This document shows, in pieces, positions 1 to 8,913 of a stretch of 64,000 bases of DNA. A model generated the notes under the pieces. The model saw nothing but the letters and a program-made list of their open reading frames with translations, had not been told where the DNA came from and searched no databases. The stretch comes from Anaerosporobacter sp031551385. Its GTDB lineage: Bacteria > Bacillota > Clostridia > Lachnospirales > Lachnospiraceae. The stretch is from assembly GCF_031551385.1 (NCBI RefSeq), contig NZ_JAVBNS010000032.1, forward strand, positions 1-64,000. Reading direction: 5' to 3'. Within the stretch, counting starts at the first letter, position 1. Each line of letters begins with the position of its first letter. The translations under genes and the position numbers were made by a program.

Positions 1-140
1 AAAGGACGGAGCTGGTTTGCTCAATCCTTTAAATTATTATCTAAGAAATGTTGGAATATAAGTTGTAGAGCCGTATACGAGACCCGTACGTACGGTTCAA
101 TGAGAGGGAAATAATACTAGCTATTATTTCTCTACTCTAT
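1..140 (+). mobile_element. 3' end of a group II intron (domains V and VI), truncated by the window edge
   Basis: Positions 68-98 fold as a domain V: GAGCCGUA pairs with UACGGUUC, an inner 4-bp UACG/CGUA stem carries a 5-nt loop, and a 2-nt CG bulge lies on the 3' strand. Positions 102-138 form a domain VI hairpin (AAATAATA at 109-116 against TATTATTT at 122-129) with a candidate bulged branch-point A at 134. The expected boundary 6-8 nt further on, ending in AT, puts the 3' splice site near 140. The end of the intron reverse transcriptase lies immediately upstream. The 5' part of the intron is outside the window. Confidence 0.8.
2..61 (+). CDS. C-terminal end of group II intron reverse transcriptase/maturase (partial)
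   Basis: An open frame runs in from the window edge and ends at TAA 59-61. Its last 19 residues include GLLNPLNYYLRNVGI. It stops 6 nt before domain V, which is where intron-encoded proteins in domain IV normally end. Only the extreme C-terminus is visible, so no reverse transcriptase, maturase or endonuclease motif can be checked. Identification depends on position and on the clear domain V/VI downstream. Confidence 0.6.
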   Translation, partial: KDGAGLLNPLNYYLRNVGI

Positions 141-281
141 TGAAATAGAGTAAGAAAATTTTTTTGTTAGGAATGCGCAAGTGCAGACAAGTTAAAGGAA
201 ATTTGATGTAAATAAATTTAGGAAAACGTATATAAATCTAGTTTAATCTAAATGATTGTAGTATAATATATACAAAACTAC

Positions 282-310
282 TTTACAAAACAATCGGATT
301 TAGTTATAAT
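282..310 (+). promoter_or_regulatory. Sigma-A promoter for the arabinan locus
   Basis: TTTACA at 282-287 and TATAAT at 305-310 are separated by 17 bp. Transcription would start near 317, giving a leader of about 56 nt before the ATG at 373. The stretch from 141 to 281 is AT-rich and shows nothing else clear. Confidence 0.65.
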
Positions 311-372
311 TTAAATATAGTTTAGAATTAACTAAAATAATTTAGTTGTACGAGCGAAAAGAGGGAATCAAT

Positions 373-3003
373 ATGAAAAAACATTTTAGCACGAAGAAAA
401 TAACTGTGTTTTGCTGTTTGATGTCAATGTTACTTTTGGCTGGTTGTAAGAAGGATCATACAAATGATCAAGGAAATGAACAAGTAAACGAACAAGTAAA
501 TGATCAAACGAATGACCAAACTAATGAATTGGAGGAGGAAGAAATGAAAGATACGAATTATTGCTTACAGATTAATGGTGAGAAGCAAGGAATTGATATT
601 AGTGACAACTTGTACGGACTATTTTTCGAGGATATAAACTTTGCTGCAGATGGAGGTCTATATGCTGAAAAAGTAATCAACCGTTCGTTTGAATTCGATG
701 CATCGCTTGCAGAGAATGGTCAACTTCATGGTTATGAAGTAGTTAATAATGCAAAATTAACAATATGTACAGAAGATGCATTAAATAAAAACAATCCAAG
801 CTATGTAGAGTTAACAGCAGAGTCAGAAGATAGTGGAATGCGCAATAAAGGTTTTCTTGAAGGTATGTCTTTTGAAAAAGATGAGGAATATCGTTTTACA
901 GTATATATAAAGAGCGATTCTTATAAAGGAAAAGTCAAAGTTGCTTTAGAAAATCGCGATGGCAATAGCATCGGCAGTGCCTACATAGAAGACGTAGATT
1001 CTTCATGGGAGAAAAAAGAAATTATAATCAAAGCAGAAGAAACCGTAGAGAAGGGAAGTTTATCATTGCTACTTGAAGAAAAGGGTAGTGTGTACATGGA
1101 TATGGTCTCTTTGTTCCCTGTTAATACATATAAGAACCGTGAAAACGGACTTAGAGCAGATATGGTTAAGATGCTTGAAGAGTTAAATCCAACATTTATT
1201 CGTTTCCCAGGAGGTTGTATCGTAGAAGGAAATCCACTTGAGAATGCATACAACTGGAAAGACACTGTTGGAGATGTTGCACAAAGAAAGCAAAATGAAA
1301 ACTTATGGATTGGAACAACAAAATACCCTTATTACCAAACATACGGAATTGGATTTTATGAATATTTCTTACTATGTGAAGATTTAGGAGCACAAGCAGT
1401 TCCGATTGTAAACTGCGGAATGTCTTGTCAAGCAAGAGCAGCGGGTCAAACAAACACATTAGCGGCTTTGAACGAGTTAGATGAATATATTCAAGATGCT
1501 TTAGATTTAGTTGAGTTTTGCAGAGGAGATGCATCAACAACATGGGGAAGCGTTCGTATCGGTATGGGACATACAGAACCATTTGAAATTACATGCATAG
1601 GAATTGGAAATGAGCAATGGGGTGATGAATACTTTAAGAGATATGAAAAGTTTGTCCAAGTATTCAGAGAGAAATATCCTGATATTGAATTGATTTCTTC
1701 TTCTGGACCATTATCAAGTGGAGATTTGTTTGATAATGCATGGAAAGAGATAAACAGTCATAATGATGATGCAGTTTCTTATGCAGACTTAGTAGATGAA
1801 CATTACTACAATGAACCAGAATGGTTCTTAAAGAATACGAGCAGATATGATAGTTATGATAGAGAAGGCGCAGGTGTTTTCCTAGGAGAATATGCAGCGA
1901 AATCTAATACATTAGGAGCAGCAGTAGCAGAAGCGGCCTATATGACAGCACTTGAAAGAAACAGTGATATTGTTAAGATGGCAGCATATGCTCCATTGTT
2001 TGGTAACACCCTTTCTTCACAGTGGAGACCAGACATGATTTGGTTTAACAACAGTAATGTATTTGGTTCTGTAAATTACTATGTACAAAAGATGTTCGCA
2101 AACAACACAGGAGACTATATCCTTGAAAGTGCATTAGAAGGTGTAGAAGGAGAAGGCGCAACTGGTAAGGTTGGAGTAGGAACTTGGAAAACAGCAGCCG
2201 TGTTTGATGATATTAAAGTAGTTGATAATGAGACAAACGAAGTATTATATGAAAATGATTTCTCTGAAAAAGATCCAAACTTTGAAGGAAGCAGCCAAGG
2301 TATCTATGAGATTATTGAAGAGGAAGACGGCAATAAAGTTTTTGCACAAACCAATGCTTCCTATCCAACAAATGATGCCATTATGGGAAGTGCTTCCTAT
2401 ATAGGAGATACAAGTTGGACAAATTATACATACACAGTTAGAGCTAAGAAACTATCTGGAGATGAAGGATTCCTAATTCCTTTTGCAGTAAAAGACCAAA
2501 AGAACTTCTATCACTGGAATATCGGTGGTTGGAACAATACAAGAAGTGTAGTTGAAGAAGCTCTTGGAGGAACAAAAAACACAGTTTCTGATATTCGCAA
2601 TGTTAATATTCAAGCAAATCGTTGGTATGAGATTAAAGTAGTAGTGACGAAAGATACAATCACATGTTACTTAGACGAAAAAGAAATGCATGTAATTGAA
2701 GTTCCAGAAGTGTTCCCAGTATATCAAACTGTTAGTAAAGATGAAGCAACAGGAGATATTATTGTAAAATTGGTTAACACAAAAGCAGAAGAACATAAAG
2801 TAGATATGAAATTAGAAAACTGTGATATTACAGGAGAAGGAACAGTGGAAGTTCTTTCAGGTGAGGATACGAAAGCTGAGAATAGCATTAAGAATCCTGA
2901 AAACATCGTGCCTGTAACAACAGAGATTAAAGTAACACAAGAGTATGAATATATTGCACCAGCAAATTCAGTATCGATATTCAGATTAAAAACAAATAAA
3001 TAA
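373..3003 (+). CDS. GH51 alpha-L-arabinofuranosidase lipoprotein with an inserted lectin-like domain
   Basis: Retaining arabinofuranosidase predicted to remove terminal arabinose from arabinan or arabinoxylan at the cell surface. The ATG at 373 is chosen because GAGGG lies just upstream and a lipobox (LLLAGC, Cys25) follows; the in-frame TTG at 346 has no such support. A linker of NEQVN/NDQTN repeats (about residues 33-52) precedes the GH51 barrel. The acid/base is Glu414 in GNEQWG and the nucleophile Glu506 in GEYAA. Residues of about 597-776 look like a LamG/DUF1080-type beta-sandwich inserted into the GH51 C-terminal domain, making the 876-residue protein much longer than the usual ~500. 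It heads a run of arabinan genes and pairs with the cytosolic GH51 at 18803. Confidence 0.88.
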   Translation: MKKHFSTKKITVFCCLMSMLLLAGCKKDHTNDQGNEQVNEQVNDQTNDQTNELEEEEMKDTNYCLQINGEKQGIDISDNLYGLFFEDINFAADGGLYAEKVINRSFEFDASLAENGQLHGYEVVNNAKLTICTEDALNKNNPSYVELTAESEDSGMRNKGFLEGMSFEKDEEYRFTVYIKSDSYKGKVKVALENRDGNSIGSAYIEDVDSSWEKKEIIIKAEETVEKGSLSLLLEEKGSVYMDMVSLFPVNTYKNRENGLRADMVKMLEELNPTFIRFPGGCIVEGNPLENAYNWKDTVGDVAQRKQNENLWIGTTKYPYYQTYGIGFYEYFLLCEDLGAQAVPIVNCGMSCQARAAGQTNTLAALNELDEYIQDALDLVEFCRGDASTTWGSVRIGMGHTEPFEITCIGIGNEQWGDEYFKRYEKFVQVFREKYPDIELISSSGPLSSGDLFDNAWKEINSHNDDAVSYADLVDEHYYNEPEWFLKNTSRYDSYDREGAGVFLGEYAAKSNTLGAAVAEAAYMTALERNSDIVKMAAYAPLFGNTLSSQWRPDMIWFNNSNVFGSVNYYVQKMFANNTGDYILESALEGVEGEGATGKVGVGTWKTAAVFDDIKVVDNETNEVLYENDFSEKDPNFEGSSQGIYEIIEEEDGNKVFAQTNASYPTNDAIMGSASYIGDTSWTNYTYTVRAKKLSGDEGFLIPFAVKDQKNFYHWNIGGWNNTRSVVEEALGGTKNTVSDIRNVNIQANRWYEIKVVVTKDTITCYLDEKEMHVIEVPEVFPVYQTVSKDEATGDIIVKLVNTKAEEHKVDMKLENCDITGEGTVEVLSGEDTKAENSIKNPENIVPVTTEIKVTQEYEYIAPANSVSIFRLKTNK

Positions 3004-3053
3004 AATTATAACTATACTACGGTGGGAAACAATGTTAGTAAAAGTCACCAACA

Positions 3054-3076
3054 ATGTTAGTGACAAGCACTAACAT
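3054..3076 (+). promoter_or_regulatory. Perfect 9-bp stem-loop with 12-bp direct repeats between GH51 and GH43 genes
   Basis: ATGTTAGTG (3054-3062) pairs with CACTAACAT (3068-3076) around a 5-nt loop. The 12-mer AACAATGTTAGT occurs at 3028-3039 and again at 3050-3061, the second copy overlapping the left arm. No T-run follows, so this is not an ordinary terminator. It may be an mRNA processing or stability element, or an operator dyad. Confidence 0.5.
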
Positions 3077-3101
3077 ATAAGAAGAAAGAGAGGGCTTTCA
3101 A

Positions 3102-4073
3102 ATGGAAAACAATACAAACGCAACATACACAAAATATAACGTACCTTTAATTGAACAAAGAGCAGATCCTTATGTATACAAACATACAGACGGAAATTAT
3201 TACTTTACTGCATCCGTACCAGCGTATGATAAGATTATTCTTAGACGCGCGACTACGATTGCAGGGCTTGCAGATGCAGAAGAAATTACAATTTGGAATA
3301 AGCATGAGTCTGGCGAGATGAGTAAGCATATCTGGGCACCAGAGATTCACTACATCTTTGGTAAATGGTACATATATTTTGCGGCAGGTGAAAGAGATGA
3401 CATCTGGAAGATTCGACCATTCGTGTTAGAATGTCAAGGACAAGACCCAATGAACGATGCATGGGAAGAAAAAGGCAAGATGCAATGTGCAGATGATGAT
3501 GAATTTTCGTTCCAAGCATTTTCGTTAGATGCAACGGTATTTGAAAACAAGGGTGAGTACTTCTATATTTGGGCAGAAAAAGTTAGTGTTGGAAAACAAA
3601 TATCAAATCTTTATATTGCGAAGATGGAATCAGGAACAAAATTAAGTACAGTTCAAGTGTTATTAACAACTCCTGATTATGATTGGGAAAGAGTTGATTT
3701 CTGGGTAAATGAAGGACCTGGAGTGTTAAAGAAAGATGGAAAGATATTCGTAACATTTTCTGCAAGTGGAACAGGAGCATGTTACTGCGTAGGTTTACTT
3801 TATGCAGACGAAGAATCTGATATGTTAGATCCATTGTCTTGGACGAAATTAAGAAATCCCGTTCTTGCAACAGATGAGGAAAAAGGAATCTATGGACCAG
3901 GACACAACAGTTTTACAAAATCAGAAGATGGTACAAAGGATTTAATGATTTATCATGCAAGAACCTATGAAAAGATTGTAGGTGATCCATTACAAGATCC
4001 AAATCGTCATGCAATGATTCTTGAAGTAAAATGGAGTGAAACGGGATTCCCAATATTCGAAATAGAAGGGTAA
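3102..4073 (+). CDS. GH43 family arabinofuranosidase, cytosolic
   Basis: Inverting glycosidase of the five-bladed propeller family GH43, probably an exo-acting alpha-L-arabinofuranosidase on short arabino-oligosaccharides. Asp22 in RADPYV is the expected general base, the aspartate in SLDATVF the pKa modulator and the glutamate in NEGPG the general acid. The 323-residue protein is a bare catalytic domain without a signal peptide, so it should act on imported oligomers. GAGAGGG precedes the ATG. It ends 10 bp before the next gene's chosen start, suggesting co-transcription. Xylosidase activity cannot be excluded from sequence alone. Confidence 0.8.
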   Translation: MENNTNATYTKYNVPLIEQRADPYVYKHTDGNYYFTASVPAYDKIILRRATTIAGLADAEEITIWNKHESGEMSKHIWAPEIHYIFGKWYIYFAAGERDDIWKIRPFVLECQGQDPMNDAWEEKGKMQCADDDEFSFQAFSLDATVFENKGEYFYIWAEKVSVGKQISNLYIAKMESGTKLSTVQVLLTTPDYDWERVDFWVNEGPGVLKKDGKIFVTFSASGTGACYCVGLLYADEESDMLDPLSWTKLRNPVLATDEEKGIYGPGHNSFTKSEDGTKDLMIYHARTYEKIVGDPLQDPNRHAMILEVKWSETGFPIFEIEG

Positions 4074-4083
4074 GGTGCAAGAT

Positions 4084-5688
4084 ATGAAAAAAAATATCCG
4101 AAAGATAGCATTGTGTTTGTCTTTGGTGATTGCATTAACGGGATGTAAGAAAAACAATGATACAAAGAATCAAGAGCAAGTAAAAGAGACTACTGAGCAA
4201 AGCGAAGTAAAGCAAGATGAGCCAGAAGACACAACGTCTGATGATACAAAGCAAGTAGAGGAAACACCAGACGAGGAAGAAGGCTATATAGAAAGTAAAT
4301 TGAATGCACAGACAGAAGTAAATTACAGTTTTAGTAATGTCGGTGTTCATGATCCATCTGTTATAGAAGTTGATGGTACTTACTATATATTTGGTTCTCA
4401 TCTTGCAGGAGCAAAATCAGATGATTTAATGAACTGGGAATTGATTGGATCTGGTGTAAATAAAACAAATCCAATCATACCAAATGCCCCGGAAGAATTA
4501 GAAGAAGCACTAACATGGGCACAATCGGATACGTTATGGGCACCTGATGTTATTCAGTTAGCAGACGGAAAGTTCTATATGTACTACTGCGCATGTAAAG
4601 GAGATTCACCAGTATCTGCACTTGGAATTGCTGTGTCTGATCAAGTAGAGGGTCCATATAAAAACTTGGGAATTATCTTGAAGTCGGGAATGGATGCGAA
4701 TACACCTAGTGAAGATGGAAACACATATAATGCAACGGTTCATCCGAATGTAGTAGATCCAAGTGTCTTTTTTGACAAAGAAGGACGTTTATGGATGATG
4801 TATGGTTCCTACTCTGGTGGTATCTATATATTAGAGCTTGATGCACAAACTGGTTTCCCATTAGAAAAAGGATATGGAAAGAAACTACTTGGTGCAAATC
4901 ATCTTCGAATTGAAGCTCCTTATGTTATCTATAGTGAAGAAACCGATTACTACTACATGTTCCTTTCTTTCGGTGGTTTAGATTCAACAGGCGGTTATAA
5001 TGTTCGAGTATGCCGTTCAAAAACTCCAGATGGCCCATATTATGATGCGGCTGGAAACGATATGATTGACTGTAAAGGTGCAGCAGGTACATTCTTTGAT
5101 GATACTACGGCTGCAAAATACGGAACAAAGATTTTAGGAAATATAAAATTCAATTATATTGATGGAGAAACAGGGAAGTTAAGAAACGGATATGTATCAC
5201 CAGGACATAACTCCGTTACTTATAATAAAGAAACAAACAGCTACTATATGATTTTCCATACAAGATTTGAGAACAGAGGAGAAAACCACGAAGTGAGAGT
5301 GCATCAGCTCTATCTCAATGAAGACGGCTGGTTTGTTGTTTCTCCTTATCGCTATGTAGGAGAAACACTTGGTAGCTACACAGAGGAAGATGTTGTTGGT
5401 CCGTACAAGTATATTAATCAAATGCAGGACATCTCATCTCTAATGAAGAAATCAACAGAAATCACGCTTAATGCAGATCACACGATAACTGGTCAAGTTA
5501 CAGGAACATGGACATTCAAAAATGAAAACCAAATTGAACTTACGATTAAAGATGAAGTCTATAAAGGTATCATAACAAAGCAATGGGATGAGTTTGGTAA
5601 GAAAAATGTAATGATATTTTCTGTGTTATCTGAACAAGGAGTTTCTGTATTGGGAAGTGGTATTTACGCTCTTCCTGATGAGAACTAG
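4084..5688 (+). CDS. GH43 endo-alpha-1,5-L-arabinanase lipoprotein (Abn2-like)
   Basis: Predicted to cut the arabinan backbone at the cell surface. The ATG at 4084 follows AAGGTG at a good distance and gives a lipoprotein signal with lipobox ALTGC (Cys21); a GTG at 4075 is the alternative start. An acidic, Thr/Glu-rich linker runs to about residue 80. The propeller follows, with catalytic aspartates in VHDPSV and VVDPSV and the acid glutamate in IEAPYV. The C-terminal ~90 residues (from about ITLNADHTITG) resemble the lipocalin-like domain of the long two-domain arabinanases such as B. subtilis Abn2. With the GH51 lipoprotein upstream it completes a surface arabinan-degrading pair. Confidence 0.84.
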   Translation: MKKNIRKIALCLSLVIALTGCKKNNDTKNQEQVKETTEQSEVKQDEPEDTTSDDTKQVEETPDEEEGYIESKLNAQTEVNYSFSNVGVHDPSVIEVDGTYYIFGSHLAGAKSDDLMNWELIGSGVNKTNPIIPNAPEELEEALTWAQSDTLWAPDVIQLADGKFYMYYCACKGDSPVSALGIAVSDQVEGPYKNLGIILKSGMDANTPSEDGNTYNATVHPNVVDPSVFFDKEGRLWMMYGSYSGGIYILELDAQTGFPLEKGYGKKLLGANHLRIEAPYVIYSEETDYYYMFLSFGGLDSTGGYNVRVCRSKTPDGPYYDAAGNDMIDCKGAAGTFFDDTTAAKYGTKILGNIKFNYIDGETGKLRNGYVSPGHNSVTYNKETNSYYMIFHTRFENRGENHEVRVHQLYLNEDGWFVVSPYRYVGETLGSYTEEDVVGPYKYINQMQDISSLMKKSTEITLNADHTITGQVTGTWTFKNENQIELTIKDEVYKGIITKQWDEFGKKNVMIFSVLSEQGVSVLGSGIYALPDEN

Positions 5689-5700
5689 TGAAAACGTTTA
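5689..5700 (+). promoter_or_regulatory. cre/LacI-like box (TGAAAACGTTTA)
   Basis: Directly after the arabinanase stop codon, TGAAAACGTTTA has the CG-centred, partly dyad form of CcpA or LacI-family operators. It lies about 125 bp upstream of the promoter at 5823, so a role in catabolite control of the transport operon is possible. The match is imperfect and the site is short. Confidence 0.3.
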
Positions 5701-5822
5701 AAGAATTTTAAATTGCTATATATTTAATTGAATTATTTGGCTTGAAAGTATGTTATTACCACAACTATTTCACATTTATCTAAAGAAAGTAGTTAAAATG
5801 CATAAAAAGTGACGATAAAGCA

Positions 5823-5852
5823 TTGACGAAACTATACATTGTATGGTAAAAT
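5823..5852 (+). promoter_or_regulatory. Promoter of the arabinan transport operon
   Basis: TTGACG (5823-5828) and TAAAAT (5847-5852) are spaced by 18 bp. The binding-protein gene begins at 5921. No other convincing promoter is seen before 16902, consistent with one long transcript. Confidence 0.55.
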
Positions 5853-5920
5853 TAAATTACTTTAGAAAAAGCTAAATAATATGTGTTATGGGAATGATTA
5901 GAAGAACGGAGGAAGGTATT

Positions 5921-8896
5921 ATGCGCAAGAGCATTACAAGGCTAACTGCAATATTATTAAGTGGTTCTGTCCTAATTAATAGTGTATTTGGGTTTGCGCT
6001 AACAGTAAAAGCAGATAGTACAACAAGTACAAGTACAAGCGCAGAAGCTGGTACAAGTACAGTATATACAAGTGAACTGTTGGCTGAGAAATACACTCAT
6101 GTAAGCGCGGAATATACTGCCAAACCATATGAGGGAGAGCAGATAGAGATTCCGATTGACCAAGCGTTTCAAGATGGAACAGCTACTCTGATTAATGCGA
6201 CTGATATGGAAGCGTCATATGAATATAAAAATCCAGTGTTAAAGATGGAAATTGAACAAACTGGTACAGTAGCATTTGACGTAAAAGAGACAGGAATTTA
6301 TTACATTAGTTTTGATTACTTATCATTTGACAGCTCGATTTTACCAGTTGAGATGACAATGAAAGTAAATGGGGAATTTCCATTCTATGAGGCAAGAAGA
6401 TTGCTATTCGAAAGTGAATGGAAGAACCAAGAAGAGATGGATTATGACCGTTATGGTAACCAAATCGTAGCAATACCGAACAAGGTTATGGCGTGGAATA
6501 ATAAGTATGTTATGGATGCCAGTTACCGTCATTCAGATGCATTAGGAATTGAATTGCAGGCTGGTAAGAATACAATTGAGCTTGGTGTATCAGAAGGCAA
6601 TGTGTTAATCGGTAATGTGTACTTGAATAAGGAAACGAAAGTTGAAACATATACAAGTTCTGAAAAAGCAGAAGGAGATGCAATTTATACACTTCAAGGT
6701 GAGTCTCCAGCTTCAAGAAATGACTCTTCTATCAGAGCGTTATGTGAGTATGATGTAGATGTTACTCCTTACAATGTTAAGAGCAGAGAGTTAAACACGT
6801 TAGATGGTACATCGTTCAAAGATGCTGGTCAAACAGTTACCTATGAACAGAATGTTGAAAAGGCAGGCTATTATTATATCGCACTTAACTACAAACAAAG
6901 TGATAAGAGTGATTTCCCTGTATTCGTTGACGTTAAGGTTGATGGAGTAATCTGCAACACAGAATTCAAAGATTATCCATTTCCTTATGGTAAAGGATAC
7001 AAAACAACAACATTACAAGATGATGATAAGAACTACCTTAGTGTGTACTTAGAAGAAGGTGTACATACCATTTCGTTTACAATAAGTATGGATCCAGTCT
7101 GTCACGTTATGGAATCAGTTGAAGCAATTATGTCAGAAATTAATAACTTATCATTAGAGATTACAAAAGTAGCAGGAACAAACAAAGATAAGTACAGAGA
7201 TTTAGATATGGAATCATACATTCCAGGTGTAGGACAAAAATTAATTGATTATGCAGACGAATTAGAAGCATTAGTTGACAGCGTAAGATGTTATAACACA
7301 AAAGTAAAACAAATTGGTGTGTTTTCATCCGTATCTGTTGCGTCAAATCAGTTAAGAAGTTTAGCAAAAGAGCCAAACAAATTACCTTATCGTATCGCTG
7401 AGTTATCAACAAGCGTAAGTTCAGTAACAAGGTTTTTAGCAAATCTATTAGATGATTTGAATAAAAACAATTTATACATTGATCGTCTTTATCTATATCA
7501 AGCGAGTGCAAAATTACCTAAGGGTACAGGATTTTTTAAATCAATCGGAATGAATGTAAGTCGATTCTTTAATTCATTCTCAGAACAAGCGTATTCAGTA
7601 AGCAGTACAGATGATACACATCTTCAAGTATGGGTTAACCGTTCAAGACAATATCTTGAGATTATGCAGAAGATGATTGATGAAAGCTTTACAAAAGAAA
7701 CAGGCATTCAAGTTGATTTATCCCTTATGCCAGATCAAAACAAACTTGTTCTTGCGAATGCATCAGGAGATGCACCAGATATTGCAACTGGTATCAACTA
7801 TGCAATCCCATTTGAACTTGGTATAAGAGGAGCAATTAAAGATTTAACAGAATTTGATGATTTTGCTGAAATCGCATCAAGATATACAGAAGGTTTGTTA
7901 GTACCAGCAACAATTGAAGATGGAATTTATGCTCTTCCTGAGACAAGAAACTTCTGGGTTATGTATTATCGTACCGACGTTCTTGAAAAATTAGGACTTG
8001 AAGTACCAGAAACAATGGATGATGTAAGAGATATGTTACCAGAATTACAGATGAGAGGTTTGAACTTCTACTATCCTACAGCTGGTATGCTCGCAATGAA
8101 GACATTCCATGGAACAACACCATTATTATTCCAAAACGGAGCAACATTATATGGTGAATATGCAGGAGATACTACAATTAATAGTGAAGCTGCTGTAAAA
8201 GGTTTTACAGAGTTAACAGAATTATTCACGATCTATAACCTTCCTAAAGATGTTCCAAGTTTCTATCAACACTTTAGAAATGGTGATTTACCAATCGGTA
8301 TTGCCGATTATTCCGTATATAACTTGTTAATTAATGCAGCACCTGAAATTGCAAACTCATGGGGAATCGCTTTAGTACCTGGAGTTGAGCAGGAAAATGG
8401 TGAAGTTGTTCATTATTCTTCTGGTGGTGCAGAAAGTACAGTAATGTTTACTTCTAACGATGAAAAAGAAGCGCAAGCTTGGGAATTCATGAAATGGTGG
8501 TCATCAGCAGAAGTGCAAGCAGAGTTTGGTCAGACATTACAAATCACATATGGTGATGAGTATATCTGGAGTACAGCAAACACAGAAGCATTTTCAGAGT
8601 TAGCAATCCGTTCAGAAGACAAGAAAGTAATTGTTGAACAAGATAAATGGATTGTGGAAGCACCTAGAATTCTTGGTACATATATGTTAGAGCGTGAAAT
8701 GAGTAATGCTTACAACTACATTGTAGTAAATGGTAAGAACTTAAGAACTACCTTAGACAATGCAGTAAAACGTATTGACCGTGAGACAGAGAGAAAGTTA
8801 GAAGAGTTTGGATATATGAAGGATGGAAAAGTAATTAAGAATTATACAGTACCAACAATTGAGACTGTTAGAGAAATCCTGAACAAGACGAAATAA
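5921..8896 (+). CDS. Giant secreted sugar-binding protein of an ABC importer (~990 aa)
   Basis: The ATG at 5921 sits behind GGAGG and opens a signal peptide ending near VKADS. There is no lipobox cysteine, unlike the other two binding proteins here. Residues of about 40-420 hold two beta-rich segments resembling carbohydrate-binding or galactose-binding-like folds. About 430-560 is mainly helical, and about 570-990 is a family 1 extracellular solute-binding fold (APDIATG, FWVMYYRTDVLEKLG, EFMKWWSS). Typical binding proteins are 400-500 residues, so the N-terminal half is an extension. It leads an operon with two permeases, which points to capture of an oligosaccharide, probably arabinan-derived. 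How it stays on the cell is not evident. Confidence 0.75.
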   Translation: MRKSITRLTAILLSGSVLINSVFGFALTVKADSTTSTSTSAEAGTSTVYTSELLAEKYTHVSAEYTAKPYEGEQIEIPIDQAFQDGTATLINATDMEASYEYKNPVLKMEIEQTGTVAFDVKETGIYYISFDYLSFDSSILPVEMTMKVNGEFPFYEARRLLFESEWKNQEEMDYDRYGNQIVAIPNKVMAWNNKYVMDASYRHSDALGIELQAGKNTIELGVSEGNVLIGNVYLNKETKVETYTSSEKAEGDAIYTLQGESPASRNDSSIRALCEYDVDVTPYNVKSRELNTLDGTSFKDAGQTVTYEQNVEKAGYYYIALNYKQSDKSDFPVFVDVKVDGVICNTEFKDYPFPYGKGYKTTTLQDDDKNYLSVYLEEGVHTISFTISMDPVCHVMESVEAIMSEINNLSLEITKVAGTNKDKYRDLDMESYIPGVGQKLIDYADELEALVDSVRCYNTKVKQIGVFSSVSVASNQLRSLAKEPNKLPYRIAELSTSVSSVTRFLANLLDDLNKNNLYIDRLYLYQASAKLPKGTGFFKSIGMNVSRFFNSFSEQAYSVSSTDDTHLQVWVNRSRQYLEIMQKMIDESFTKETGIQVDLSLMPDQNKLVLANASGDAPDIATGINYAIPFELGIRGAIKDLTEFDDFAEIASRYTEGLLVPATIEDGIYALPETRNFWVMYYRTDVLEKLGLEVPETMDDVRDMLPELQMRGLNFYYPTAGMLAMKTFHGTTPLLFQNGATLYGEYAGDTTINSEAAVKGFTELTELFTIYNLPKDVPSFYQHFRNGDLPIGIADYSVYNLLINAAPEIANSWGIALVPGVEQENGEVVHYSSGGAESTVMFTSNDEKEAQAWEFMKWWSSAEVQAEFGQTLQITYGDEYIWSTANTEAFSELAIRSEDKKVIVEQDKWIVEAPRILGTYMLEREMSNAYNYIVVNGKNLRTTLDNAVKRIDRETERKLEEFGYMKDGKVIKNYTVPTIETVREILNKTK

Positions 8897-8913
8897 GATG
8901 GGAGGTAGTAAAG

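Noticed and set aside
135..165. Terminator CTCTATTGAAATAGAG followed by T's
   Set aside because: Stem is only 6 bp, the T-run begins 7 nt later, and its left arm belongs to the intron 3' end.
7161..7511. Minus-strand 116-codon frame inside the giant binding protein gene
   Set aside because: Antisense shadow with no ribosome site and unlikely leucine/cysteine-rich composition.
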